From assembly GCA_934351925.1 (NCBI GenBank), contig CAKRJT010000045.1:1-17192 (forward strand): DNA of 17,192 nucleotides. The letters are read 5' to 3'. Below are positions 1-6,911 of this stretch, piece after piece. The stretch is from an uncultured Lachnospiraceae bacterium. GTDB taxonomy: Bacteria > Bacillota > Clostridia > Lachnospirales > Lachnospiraceae. Every line of letters starts with the position of its first letter. Positions within the stretch are counted from its first letter, which is position 1. The position numbers and the translations under genes were made by a program. Under the pieces are notes generated by a model that saw only the letters and a program-made list of their open reading frames with translations, was not told where the DNA came from and made no database searches.

Positions 1-65
1 ATGACAGATGAGAAATCGCCTGCGCGAATTTCCCATCGCCTCCTCGCGATAAATCGCTCGGAAAT

Positions 66-78
66 GAGGATTAATATG
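66..78 (+). promoter_or_regulatory. Ribosome binding site deciding the uxuB start
   Basis: GAGGA at 66-70 is followed by a 5-base spacer and ATG at 76. The upstream in-frame ATG at base 1 has no visible upstream context in this window. Its 25 extra residues are rich in Arg and Ser and do not resemble the start of the family. The letters ATGA at 1-4 could be the end of an upstream gene (TGA at 2-4), which would make bases 5-75 a leader. Confidence 0.6.
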
Positions 79-1659
79 GAACTCACATTAAACGGAATAA
101 AGGACACTGCCGCATGGGCAGGCTGCAGCCTTCCTTCCTATGATATAGAACAGATGCGCCGTGAAACCTCGGCAAATCCCGTCTGGCTTCACTTCGGCTC
201 GGGAAATATTTTCCGCGCATTCATAGCTGCCGCAGCGCAGCGCCTTTTAAACCAGGGCGACGCATCGACAGGAATAATCTGCGCCGAGAGCACCTTCGGA
301 ACCGAAATCATCACAGAATGTTACCGCCCTCACGACAATCTGTGCGTGTCCGTCACCTTAAACCCTGACGGCAGCATAGACAAGGAGGTCATCGGCTCCG
401 TGGCAGAGTCCGTCACAATCGCAGACGACATGGACAGAATAACTGATATTTTCTGCTCCCCTTCGTTACAGCTTGTGTCATTTACAATCACCGAGAAGGG
501 CTACGCCATAAAGGACAGCTCGGGAAACCTGACCGAAGTCATAAAAAAGGACATGGAAAACACACCTGAAAAATGCACACACCTCATGTCCCTTCTCGCC
601 GCGCTCTGCATCAGGCGTTTCCACACCTGCGGCAGGCCGCTCGCTCTTGTCTCCATGGACAACTGCTCACACAACGGCGAGAAGCTTGAGAGCGCTATCA
701 CCACGGTAGCCTCCGCCTGGAAGGAGAACGGTTTCATAACACAGGACGAGCTCGATTACCTGAAAACCTCCGTATCCTATCCGTGGAGCATGATTGACAA
801 GATTACCCCGAGACCCGACGCACAGGTGGAGGCAAGCCTCGCTGCGGACGGAATAAAGGATATCAATGCTTTTGTTACTCCGGGCGGTGTGTATGTCGCA
901 CCATTTGTCAACGCTGAGAAACCGGAATATCTTGTTATAGAAGATGATTTCCCTAACGGCAGACCTGCGCTTCACAAGGCAGGGATACTCTTTACAGACC
1001 GTGACACCGTAAATAAGGTTGAGAAGATGAAGGTCTGCACCTGCCTCAACCCGCTCCACACCTGCCTTGCCATCTACGGCTGTCTGCTCGGATACACCTC
1101 AATCGCGTCCGAGATGAACAACCCGCAGCTAAAAAGCTTCATAACAAAGATGGCTTACGAGGAGGGCATGCCCGTCGTGATAAATCCGGGAATAATCGAC
1201 CCTAAGACCTTTCTCAATGAGGTTCTCACTAAGAGACTTCCTAATCCGTTCATGCCGGACACACCACAGCGAATTGCCACCGACACCTCACAGAAGCTCC
1301 CTATCCGTTTCGGTGAGACCATCAAGCTCCACCTTGAGCGCAGAACTGCCGGAAGCCTCAAGTACATTCCGCTCGTTCTCGCAGGATGGCTGCGCTATCT
1401 TCTCGCCGTGGACGACAACGGTGATGAATTCACTCCGTCAAGCGACCCGCTCCTTGACGAATGTCAGGCTGTGTTAAGCGGAATAGCGCTCAAAGACCAG
1501 GTGGACAGCACAAGGCTCCACCCTCTGCTCTCTAACAGCAACATCTTCGGCGTTGACCTCGAGGCGGCAGGGCTCGCGGGCAAGGTCACGGACTATTTCA
1601 ACGAGCTTATCGCAGGCAAGGGAGCCGTCCTTGCGACCTTGAAAAAATATACGGCATAA
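76..1659 (+). CDS. uxuB: Mannitol dehydrogenase family oxidoreductase, probable fructuronate reductase
   Basis: NAD(P)-dependent polyol/uronate dehydrogenase of the long-chain mannitol dehydrogenase family. The likely reaction is D-fructuronate to D-mannonate in cytoplasmic hexuronate breakdown (EC 1.1.1.57). Seen in the sequence, numbered from the chosen Met: a Rossmann-type start WLHFGSGNIFRAF (about 37-49), the family motif SMDNCSHNG (193-201), MIDKITPRP (239-247), and a catalytic-type stretch KVCTCLNPLHT with Lys319, Asn325 and His328. The 527-residue length suits the family. The frame is open back to an ATG at base 1, but I start at 76: GAGGA lies 5 bases upstream, and family members begin about here (MELTLNGIKDTAAW). 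The neighbouring GntR/FCD gene supports a uronate role. Tagaturonate reductase or another polyol dehydrogenase cannot be excluded; the substrate is inferred. Confidence 0.85.
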   Translation: MELTLNGIKDTAAWAGCSLPSYDIEQMRRETSANPVWLHFGSGNIFRAFIAAAAQRLLNQGDASTGIICAESTFGTEIITECYRPHDNLCVSVTLNPDGSIDKEVIGSVAESVTIADDMDRITDIFCSPSLQLVSFTITEKGYAIKDSSGNLTEVIKKDMENTPEKCTHLMSLLAALCIRRFHTCGRPLALVSMDNCSHNGEKLESAITTVASAWKENGFITQDELDYLKTSVSYPWSMIDKITPRPDAQVEASLAADGIKDINAFVTPGGVYVAPFVNAEKPEYLVIEDDFPNGRPALHKAGILFTDRDTVNKVEKMKVCTCLNPLHTCLAIYGCLLGYTSIASEMNNPQLKSFITKMAYEEGMPVVINPGIIDPKTFLNEVLTKRLPNPFMPDTPQRIATDTSQKLPIRFGETIKLHLERRTAGSLKYIPLVLAGWLRYLLAVDDNGDEFTPSSDPLLDECQAVLSGIALKDQVDSTRLHPLLSNSNIFGVDLEAAGLAGKVTDYFNELIAGKGAVLATLKKYTA

Positions 1660-1667
1660 TGCATAAT

Positions 1668-1705
1668 AATAGGTGGCGGCACAATCTGCTGCCGCCTATT
1701 TTACT
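1668..1705 (+). terminator. Hairpin between uxuB and the GntR gene
   Basis: A 14-bp stem (1668-1681 with 1687-1700, two G-U pairs in plus-strand RNA) and a 5-base loop CAATC are followed by a short T-rich tail TTTTA. It starts 9 bases after the uxuB stop and ends just before the regulator's ribosome binding site. This is a typical intrinsic terminator. Because no separate promoter fits between it and the next gene, it may act as a partial terminator that lowers regulator expression relative to uxuB. Confidence 0.75.
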
Positions 1706-1721
1706 CATGGAGGACACATAC

Positions 1722-2414
1722 ATGAACATTACTCCAAAAAATCCCGACGAAACAGGACGTGCATATGCACTCAGAATTTTAAAACAGAACATCACCGACA
1801 CCACACTAAAGCCCGGCTCCCTGCTATCCGAGAATGAGCTCTCAAAGGAGCTCGGTCTTTCGAGAGTTCCCGTGCGCGAGGCTCTCATCGAGCTGTCCAA
1901 ATCTGACATTGTCGAAATTCTTCCGCAGAGAGGCAGCCGTGTGGCTCTCATCGACCTAAAGCTCGTCGATGAGGCAGGCTTCTTCCGCCGCACTCTTGAA
2001 TGTGCCGTTGTAAGGCTGGTCTGCGAAAAATCACAAAACGGCTCCCTGCCCGACGAATTTCTGCTCTCCGTCAAGGCAAACCTTAATATGCAGGACTTCT
2101 ATATCGAAAATTCCGCACCCGATAAGCTCATGGAGCTCGACAACGAGTTCCACCATCTCCTTTTCTCATGCGCTGATAAAGAGCGCTGCTACAGAATGTG
2201 CTGTGATATGGGAATACATTTTGACAGAATACGAACCCTTGCGCTGCATGCGGTGAAAGAATTAAAAATCGTGAACGACCACCGCGAAATATTTGAAGCG
2301 GTATGCCGCGGAGATGCCGATACTGCCGAAAAGCTTATGTCAGCCCACCTGACCCGCTTCAAAATCGACGAGGAACTCATAAAAAACCAATACCCGGACT
2401 ATTTTTCACACTAA
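1722..2414 (+). CDS. GntR family (FCD subfamily) transcriptional regulator
   Basis: DNA-binding repressor or activator with an N-terminal winged helix (about residues 10-75; SENELSKELGLSRVPVREAL is the classic GntR helix-turn-helix) and an FCD ligand domain (about 85-220). The four metal/ligand-type residues of FCD domains are visible: Asp140 and His144 (LDNEFH), His187 (NDHREIF) and His209 (SAHLTR), with the family spacing of 4 and 22. The start at 1722 is chosen because GGAGG at 1709-1713 sits 8 bases ahead; the frame opens further upstream at 1659 but would run through the terminator hairpin. FCD regulators commonly bind uronates or related acids, and with uxuB 62 bases upstream a hexuronate-responsive role is likely. 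Whether it also controls the cellobiose phosphorylase gene downstream is unknown. Confidence 0.9.
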   Translation: MNITPKNPDETGRAYALRILKQNITDTTLKPGSLLSENELSKELGLSRVPVREALIELSKSDIVEILPQRGSRVALIDLKLVDEAGFFRRTLECAVVRLVCEKSQNGSLPDEFLLSVKANLNMQDFYIENSAPDKLMELDNEFHHLLFSCADKERCYRMCCDMGIHFDRIRTLALHAVKELKIVNDHREIFEAVCRGDADTAEKLMSAHLTRFKIDEELIKNQYPDYFSH

Positions 2415-2425
2415 AACCATGGTTT
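2414..2425. promoter_or_regulatory. 12-bp palindrome after the GntR gene (possible operator)
   Basis: AAACCATGGTTT is a perfect 12-base palindrome beginning at the last base of the GntR stop codon. It has the size and form of a GntR- or LacI-type operator and lies upstream of the cellobiose phosphorylase promoter. No protein can be assigned to it from the sequence. Confidence 0.35.
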
Positions 2426-2445
2426 CTTCACACAGATGTCTGATT

Positions 2446-2465
2446 TTGACAGTCATTTATGTCAA
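2446..2465. promoter_or_regulatory. Inverted repeat TTGACA-N8-TGTCAA (possible operator)
   Basis: Perfect 6-base arms (2446-2451 and 2460-2465) are separated by 8 bases, about 20 bases upstream of the -35 box of the cellobiose phosphorylase promoter. The left arm equals a -35 consensus, but no -10 box stands at a normal distance from it, so a protein-binding dyad is the more likely reading. Confidence 0.35.
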
Positions 2466-2486
2466 TATATTGCAGTGTTATTATAG

Positions 2487-2515
2487 TTGCATGTTGAAGC
2501 ACTCTTTAATATAAT
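2487..2515 (+). promoter_or_regulatory. Probable sigma-A promoter of the cellobiose phosphorylase gene
   Basis: TTGCAT (2487-2492), a 17-base spacer and a perfect TATAAT (2510-2515). The -10 box lies inside the loop of the 2497-2537 hairpin, so promoter and hairpin overlap. A second TATAAT at 2558-2563 lacks a good -35 but lies downstream of the hairpin's T-run and could serve as an alternative, giving a leader of only about 20 bases. Confidence 0.55.
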
Positions 2516-2543
2516 TAAGATATGTTTCTGAGTGCTTTTTTTT
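2497..2543 (+). terminator. Hairpin with T-run between the GntR and GH94 genes
   Basis: AAGCACTC (2497-2504) pairs with GAGTGCTT (2530-2537) and is followed by eight T residues (2536-2543). The 25-base loop carries the small dyad TTAAT-ATA-ATTAA, which may fold inside it. It looks like the intrinsic terminator of the GntR transcript. If transcription of the next gene starts at the promoter in the loop, only the right arm would be transcribed and the terminator would not form. Confidence 0.6.
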
Positions 2544-2589
2544 GCGCTCTTCGTAACTATAATGCATCATTTTAAGAAGGGAGAATACT

Positions 2590-5025
2590 ATGAAATTCGG
2601 TTATTTTGATGACGAAAACAGAGAGTATGTGATCACTACTCCTAAGACCCCTCTGCCTTGGATTAACTACTTAGGCTGCGGCGAGTTTTTCTCATTGATG
2701 TCAAATACCTGCGGAGGCTATACCTTTTACAAAGACGCCAAGCTCCTGCGCCTGACAAGATACCGCTACAACGATGTTCCTAACGATATCAACGGCAAGT
2801 ACTTCTATATAAAAGACGGCGACACTATCTGGAATCCGGGCTGGAAGCCCGTCAAGACACCGCTTGACAGTTACGAGTGCCGTCACGGAATGGGCTACAG
2901 CCGATTTACCTCCTCCAAGAACGGTTTGAAGGCTGAGATGCTCGCCTTCGTTCCTATGAATGATAACTGTGAAGTGACAAGGCTTATACTCACCAACGAG
3001 TCCGACAAGCCTAAGACCTTCTCAATATTTTCATATGTTGAGTTCTGTCTGTGGAATGCCGACGATGACTCGAGAAACTTCCAGAGAAACCTAAGCACCG
3101 GAGAAGTCGAGATAGACGGCTCCACCATCTACCATAAGACTGAATACCGCGAGAGACGCAATCACTACGCTGTATACTCCGTCAACCACCCTATCGACGG
3201 CTTTGACACTATCCGCGATGAATTTCTTGGCGCATACCGCGGTGCACATGAACCGGAAGTTGTCGAGCAGGGTCATTCCAAGAACTCCGTCGCCAGCGGC
3301 TGGTCGCCTATCGCATCGCAGCAGATTAACCTCACGCTTGAACCGGGCGGGAGTGAATCACTCATATATGTGCTCGGCTACATCGAGAATCCTCAGGACG
3401 AAAAGTGGGAAGCTCCTAATGTAGTAAATAAGACACGCGCAAAGGAAATGCTCGCCCGCTACTCCACAGACGAGCTCTTCAACGAGGCCTTCTCAGACCT
3501 CACCGAGTACTGGAGCAACCTCCTCGCAAAGTACGAGGTAAGATCAGACAATCCTGAGGTCAACCGAATGGTCAATATCTGGAACCAGTACCAGTGTATG
3601 GTTACATTTAACATGAGCCGTTCAGCTTCTTATTATGAGTCAGGTATCGGACGAGGCATGGGCTTTAGAGACTCCTGTCAGGATCTCCTCGGCTTCGTGC
3701 ATCTCATTCCTGACCGTGCAAGGGAGAGAATCATCGACATCGCCTCGACACAGTTTGAGGACGGAAGTGCTTACCACCAGTACCAGCCTCTCACCAAGAA
3801 GGGCAACTCCGATATCGGAAGCGGCTTTAACGATGACCCGCTCTGGCTTATCGCAGGCACAAGTGCCTATGTCCGCGAGACAGGCGACACCTCCATTCTC
3901 GACGATATGGTGCCGTTTGACAATGACGAGAGCAAGGCTCAGCCTCTTATGGAGCACCTTAAACGCTCATTTGATTACATTGTAAACCACAAAGGACCTC
4001 ACGACCTTCCTCTTATCGGCCGTGCCGACTGGAACGACTGTCTCAACCTCAACTGCTTCTCGGAGCACCCGGGTGAGTCCTTCCAGACCTTCGGACCTTC
4101 CGAGGGTCCTGTCGCAGAATCCGTATTCATCGCCGGAATGTTCGTAAAATACGGAAAGGAATATGCCGATCTCTGTTCGTTAAAGGGCGACGATGCCGAG
4201 GCAGCGCGCGCACTCAAGGAAGTAGATACCATGTACGATGCCGTACTAAAGAGCGGCTGGGACGGAGACTGGTTCCTGCGCGCATACGACGCATACAGCC
4301 ACAAGGTCGGCTCCAAGGAATGTGAGGAGGGACAGATATACATTGAGCCACAGGGTTTCTGTGTGCTCGCAGGCATAGGTATCAAGGAAGGGCTTGCAAA
4401 GAAAGCGCTCGACTCCGTCAGGGAAAGACTCGACACCAAGTACGGCGTGATGATACTCCAGCCAGCCTACACGAGGTATCATCTCGAGCTCGGAGAAATC
4501 TCCTCCTACCCGCCGGGATATAAGGAGAACGCAGGTATCTTCTGCCACAACAACCCTTGGGTTTCCATCGCCGAGACCGTTATCGGCAGAGGCGGCAGAG
4601 CCTTCGAGATTTACAAAAAGACCTGCCCTGCATACATCGAGAACATCAGCGAGATACACCGCACCGAACCTTATGTATATTCACAGATGGTTGCCGGCGC
4701 TGACGCTAAGTTCCACGGCGAGGCAAAGAACAGTTGGCTCACCGGAACAGCCGCGTGGACATTTGTAAATATTTCGCAGTACATACTCGGTGTATACCCT
4801 ACACATCAGGGACTCAGTATCAACCCATGTATTCCACAGGGCTTCGGTGACTTCACAATAACAAGAAAGTTCCGTGAGGGCACATATCACATCACTGTCA
4901 AGAACCCTTCCAACGTCGAGAAGGGCGTAAAGAGCCTGACTGTCAACGGAAAATCTGTTGAGGGATGTGTAATACCATATGTAAAGGGACAGACGGAATA
5001 TAATGTTGAAGTAGTTATGGGCTGA
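2590..5025 (+). CDS. cbp: Cellobiose phosphorylase (GH94)
   Basis: Cytoplasmic inverting phosphorylase: cellobiose plus phosphate gives alpha-glucose 1-phosphate plus glucose (EC 2.4.1.20), saving ATP in cellulose or beta-glucan use. The 811-residue length equals that of the well-studied clostridial enzymes, and the sequence resembles them along its whole length from memory (start MKFGYFDDENREYVIT, end YNVEVVMG). It has an N-terminal beta-sandwich (about 1-280), an alpha6/alpha6 barrel (about 320-730) and a C-terminal beta part. Visible active-site motifs are GIGRGMGFRDSCQD (sugar binding), RADWNDCLN with the general acid Asp483, YPPGYKENAGIFCHNN, and WLTGTAAW near 716-723, part of the phosphate-side wall. 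There is no signal peptide, as expected. The ribosome binding site AAGGGAG precedes ATG 2590. It is monocistronic: promoter and dyads upstream, strong hairpin downstream. Cellodextrin phosphorylase is unlikely because those proteins are longer. Confidence 0.95.
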   Translation: MKFGYFDDENREYVITTPKTPLPWINYLGCGEFFSLMSNTCGGYTFYKDAKLLRLTRYRYNDVPNDINGKYFYIKDGDTIWNPGWKPVKTPLDSYECRHGMGYSRFTSSKNGLKAEMLAFVPMNDNCEVTRLILTNESDKPKTFSIFSYVEFCLWNADDDSRNFQRNLSTGEVEIDGSTIYHKTEYRERRNHYAVYSVNHPIDGFDTIRDEFLGAYRGAHEPEVVEQGHSKNSVASGWSPIASQQINLTLEPGGSESLIYVLGYIENPQDEKWEAPNVVNKTRAKEMLARYSTDELFNEAFSDLTEYWSNLLAKYEVRSDNPEVNRMVNIWNQYQCMVTFNMSRSASYYESGIGRGMGFRDSCQDLLGFVHLIPDRARERIIDIASTQFEDGSAYHQYQPLTKKGNSDIGSGFNDDPLWLIAGTSAYVRETGDTSILDDMVPFDNDESKAQPLMEHLKRSFDYIVNHKGPHDLPLIGRADWNDCLNLNCFSEHPGESFQTFGPSEGPVAESVFIAGMFVKYGKEYADLCSLKGDDAEAARALKEVDTMYDAVLKSGWDGDWFLRAYDAYSHKVGSKECEEGQIYIEPQGFCVLAGIGIKEGLAKKALDSVRERLDTKYGVMILQPAYTRYHLELGEISSYPPGYKENAGIFCHNNPWVSIAETVIGRGGRAFEIYKKTCPAYIENISEIHRTEPYVYSQMVAGADAKFHGEAKNSWLTGTAAWTFVNISQYILGVYPTHQGLSINPCIPQGFGDFTITRKFREGTYHITVKNPSNVEKGVKSLTVNGKSVEGCVIPYVKGQTEYNVEVVMG

Positions 5026-5064
5026 TTCTGCATGACTATATCCGTTGCTGCTTCATACAGCTAA

Positions 5065-5112
5065 TATTAAAGCCACAGCCGGACTCATATGTGTCTGTCT
5101 GTGGCTTTAATA
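5065..5112 (+). terminator. 14-bp perfect hairpin after cellobiose phosphorylase
   Basis: TATTAAAGCCACAG (5065-5078) pairs perfectly with CTGTGGCTTTAATA (5099-5112) around a 20-base loop. The U-rich part lies within the right arm, with no long T-run after it. It ends one base before the -35 box of the next promoter, so it insulates the phosphoesterase gene from cellobiose phosphorylase transcription. Confidence 0.7.
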
Positions 5113-5113
5113 C

Positions 5114-5142
5114 TTGAAAAAATATCTGAAAGTTATTATAAT
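5114..5142 (+). promoter_or_regulatory. Sigma-A promoter of the DHH phosphoesterase gene
   Basis: TTGAAA (5114-5119), a 17-base spacer and TATAAT (5137-5142). Transcription would start near 5149, leaving a leader of about 75 bases. Because the -35 box coincides with the upstream in-frame TTG at 5114, that codon cannot be the translation start. Confidence 0.8.
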
Positions 5143-5224
5143 CTATACATACGATGTTGTGGTTAAATTATATTTTCTGCAATCCTCAAACATTCGAAAT
5201 ACACTCAGGAAGGAAGTATATAAT

Positions 5225-6145
5225 ATGCGTTTAGTTACCCGTTCCGATTTTGACGGACTTGCCTGCGGCGCACTTTTAAAGGAAGCAGGTATCATTGATT
5301 CATGGAAATTCGCCCACCCGAAGGATTTACAGGACGGTCTTGTACCTGTTGACGAGAATGACTGTCTTGCCAATGTTCCATTTGTGGAGGGCTGTGGTCT
5401 GTGGTTTGATCATCATTCAAGCGAGCACGAGCGCAATGAGCTCAAGGGAAAATATAAGGGAGAGAGCCGTATCACTCCTTCATGTGCACGAATTATCTAT
5501 GAATATTATGGTGGCAGGGAGCGTTTTCCACAGTTTGACGATATGATGGAAGCTGTCGACAAGGTAGATTCCGGGAACCTTACCATCGATGAGGTTATGA
5601 ACCCTAAGGGCTGGATACTTATAGGCTTCCTCATGGACCCAAGAACAGGTCTCGGACGTTTCCGCCAGTTCACCATCTCCAACTACCAGCTCATGGAGAA
5701 GCTCATGGACGCCTGCCGCACCATGACAACCGAGGAGATTCTCGCTCTCCCTGACGTACAGGAGAGAATTGAAGTGTACAATGAGCAGACAGAGAAGTTC
5801 AAGGAGATGGTTAAGAAATACACCCGTACCGATGGCAATGTCATCATCACTGACCTTCGCGGTGTCGACCCTATCTACACTGGAAACCGTTTTATGATTT
5901 ACAGCATGTATCCTGAGCAGAACATCTCAGCATGGATTGTAAGCGGACGCGGCGGTGCCGGCTGTTCTGCTGCCGTAGGCTACAGTATCTTAAACCGCAC
6001 CTGCAGCATCAATGTCGGAAGCCTTATGCTCAAGTATAACGGCGGCGGTCACAAGGCTGTCGGAACCTGCCAGTTCTCCGACGAGAACATGGCGACAGAG
6101 CTTCCTAAGCTGCTTGACGAGCTCTGCACACTCGCTAACGCTTGA
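5225..6145 (+). CDS. DHH/DHHA1 family phosphoesterase
   Basis: Probable metal-dependent (Mn/Mg) phosphoesterase of 306 residues. The DHH domain shows motif I DFDG (Asp8, Asp10), FDHH (Asp62-His64, the name-giving motif) and AVDKVD (Asp112, Asp115). The C-terminal DHHA1 domain ends with YNGGGHKAVGTC (Gly273-His276), the usual substrate-binding GGGH. Family members are oligoribonucleases, cyclic dinucleotide or pAp phosphatases, or are annotated as exopolyphosphatases, and the exact substrate cannot be told here. It lacks the membrane and PAS parts of GdpP, so a full-length c-di-AMP hydrolase is not indicated. The start is set by AGGAAGGA at 5207-5214, 10 bases before ATG 5225, and by the promoter lying in the upstream open frame. 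It appears to be a single-gene unit ending at a strong terminator. Confidence 0.88.
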   Translation: MRLVTRSDFDGLACGALLKEAGIIDSWKFAHPKDLQDGLVPVDENDCLANVPFVEGCGLWFDHHSSEHERNELKGKYKGESRITPSCARIIYEYYGGRERFPQFDDMMEAVDKVDSGNLTIDEVMNPKGWILIGFLMDPRTGLGRFRQFTISNYQLMEKLMDACRTMTTEEILALPDVQERIEVYNEQTEKFKEMVKKYTRTDGNVIITDLRGVDPIYTGNRFMIYSMYPEQNISAWIVSGRGGAGCSAAVGYSILNRTCSINVGSLMLKYNGGGHKAVGTCQFSDENMATELPKLLDELCTLANA

Positions 6146-6190
6146 TATAATCATATATCCAGTATTAGCGGTGTCAAAAACATAGCCTGC

Positions 6191-6217
6191 TTTTATAGCA
6201 ATGCATGCATTATAAAA
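6191..6217. repeat. Nested palindrome next to the convergent terminator
   Basis: AATGCATGCATT (6200-6211) is a perfect 12-base palindrome flanked by TTTTATA (6191-6197) and TATAAAA (6211-6217), making a second small hairpin. Its right flank shares bases 6214-6217 with the left arm of the 18-bp terminator, so the two structures compete. Confidence 0.4.
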
Positions 6218-6277
6218 ATGCTGTACTCTGAGGTTTTGAATATATTTCGTCGACCATTCAGAGTACAGCATTTTTTT
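6214..6277. terminator. Bidirectional intrinsic terminator, 18-bp perfect stem
   Basis: The left arm (6214-6231, starting AAAAATGCTG) and right arm (6258-6275) are perfect complements around a 26-base loop, with seven T residues at 6271-6277 for plus-strand RNA and an A-run (T-run on minus) at 6214-6218 for the opposite direction. It sits between the convergent phosphoesterase and NUDIX genes and should stop transcription both ways. Confidence 0.9.
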
Positions 6278-6295
6278 CATTCTTATAAAACGCTT

Positions 6296-6793
6296 CTATT
6301 TTATTTTCTTTCCGTCTAACACTGCCTCAACTAAGTCGTCACCCTGATATACCAGCTTCAGCGAAAAAAACGGGACATTCTCAGCAAGCAGCCTTAGAAA
6401 AATCCTGTCGCCCTCCCACAGCTTGAGCTTTCCGACATCTGATTTTTTGACCCACTCAAGTACGCCCTCACTGCACTCTCTCATAGAACCATCGGGCTCC
6501 TCCACACTTCCCTCGAAACCGTCCGCCGTGTACAGGCTCATATATTCGGCAGGGTCATCCTCAAATATGAAGGTTACGATTCCCCTGTATCTGTACGAGG
6601 TGAGTCTAAGCCCTGTCTCCTCATACACCTCGCGGAGCAGACACTCGTCCGGACTCTCTCTGTTCTCAAAATGTCCTCCTACACCAATCCATTTGTCCTT
6701 GTTCACATCGTTCTTCTTCGAGACGCGGTGAAGCATGAGATATGCGTCATCCTTCTCTATGTAGCACAATGTGGTGAGCGGTGATCTTGACAT
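6296..6793 (-). CDS. NUDIX hydrolase (8-oxo-dGTP diphosphatase-like)
   Basis: Small (165-residue) cytoplasmic NUDIX hydrolase. The complete Nudix box is present at residues 40-62: Gly40, five residues, Glu46, seven residues, then REVYEETGL. The catalytic metal-binding glutamates Glu55, Glu58 and Glu59 are intact. The preceding text DKWIGVGGHFE and the early LCYIEKDDAYLMLHR strand are typical of the MutT/YtkD-like 8-oxo-dGTP or nucleotide-sanitising group in Firmicutes; substrate range is inferred. The start at 6793 is supported by AGAGGT about 8 bases upstream. It lies 118 bases downstream of the GH95 gene, with an inverted repeat between, so it is probably a separate unit, though read-through is possible. 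Confidence 0.88.
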   Translation of the reverse strand: MSRSPLTTLCYIEKDDAYLMLHRVSKKNDVNKDKWIGVGGHFENRESPDECLLREVYEETGLRLTSYRYRGIVTFIFEDDPAEYMSLYTADGFEGSVEEPDGSMRECSEGVLEWVKKSDVGKLKLWEGDRIFLRLLAENVPFFSLKLVYQGDDLVEAVLDGKKIK

Positions 6794-6847
6794 ATGCGTG
6801 ACCTCTTTTCTTACAATGTATGTATTTTATTGTGATGAAAAACGGAC

Positions 6848-6875
6848 GTTGTGCAATATAGTAAAATTGCACAAC
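6848..6875 (-). terminator. Inverted repeat between the GH95 and NUDIX genes
   Basis: GTTGTGCAAT (6848-6857) and ATTGCACAAC (6866-6875) are perfect 10-base arms with an 8-base loop. On the minus strand the hairpin is followed after four bases by TTTTT, so it may terminate the GH95 transcript. Its position about 55-80 bases upstream of the NUDIX start also allows an operator role. Confidence 0.5.
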
Positions 6876-6911
6876 TGTTTCGTCTCAGTCTCCAAAATTA
6901 TCTTTAAATCA

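Noticed and set aside
1..75. N-terminal extension of uxuB as part of the protein
   Set aside because: A good ribosome binding site at 66-70 and the usual family start favour ATG 76; the extension has no family resemblance.
667..1059. Minus-strand open frame of 130 codons inside uxuB
   Set aside because: Antisense shadow of a well-supported gene; no ribosome binding site or family resemblance.
2446..2471. Promoter built on TTGACA at 2446
   Set aside because: The only -10-like box (TATATT at 2466) is just 14 bases away; TTGCAT-17-TATAAT further down is better, and the TTGACA is an arm of an inverted repeat.
3640..4659. Several overlapping minus-strand open frames inside cellobiose phosphorylase
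   Set aside because: They lie opposite a highly conserved catalytic domain and show no recognisable protein; they are codon-bias shadows.
5114..5224. TTG start at 5114 for the DHH phosphoesterase
   Set aside because: The codon falls on the -35 box of a well-formed promoter and the true start has AGGAAGGA ahead of it.
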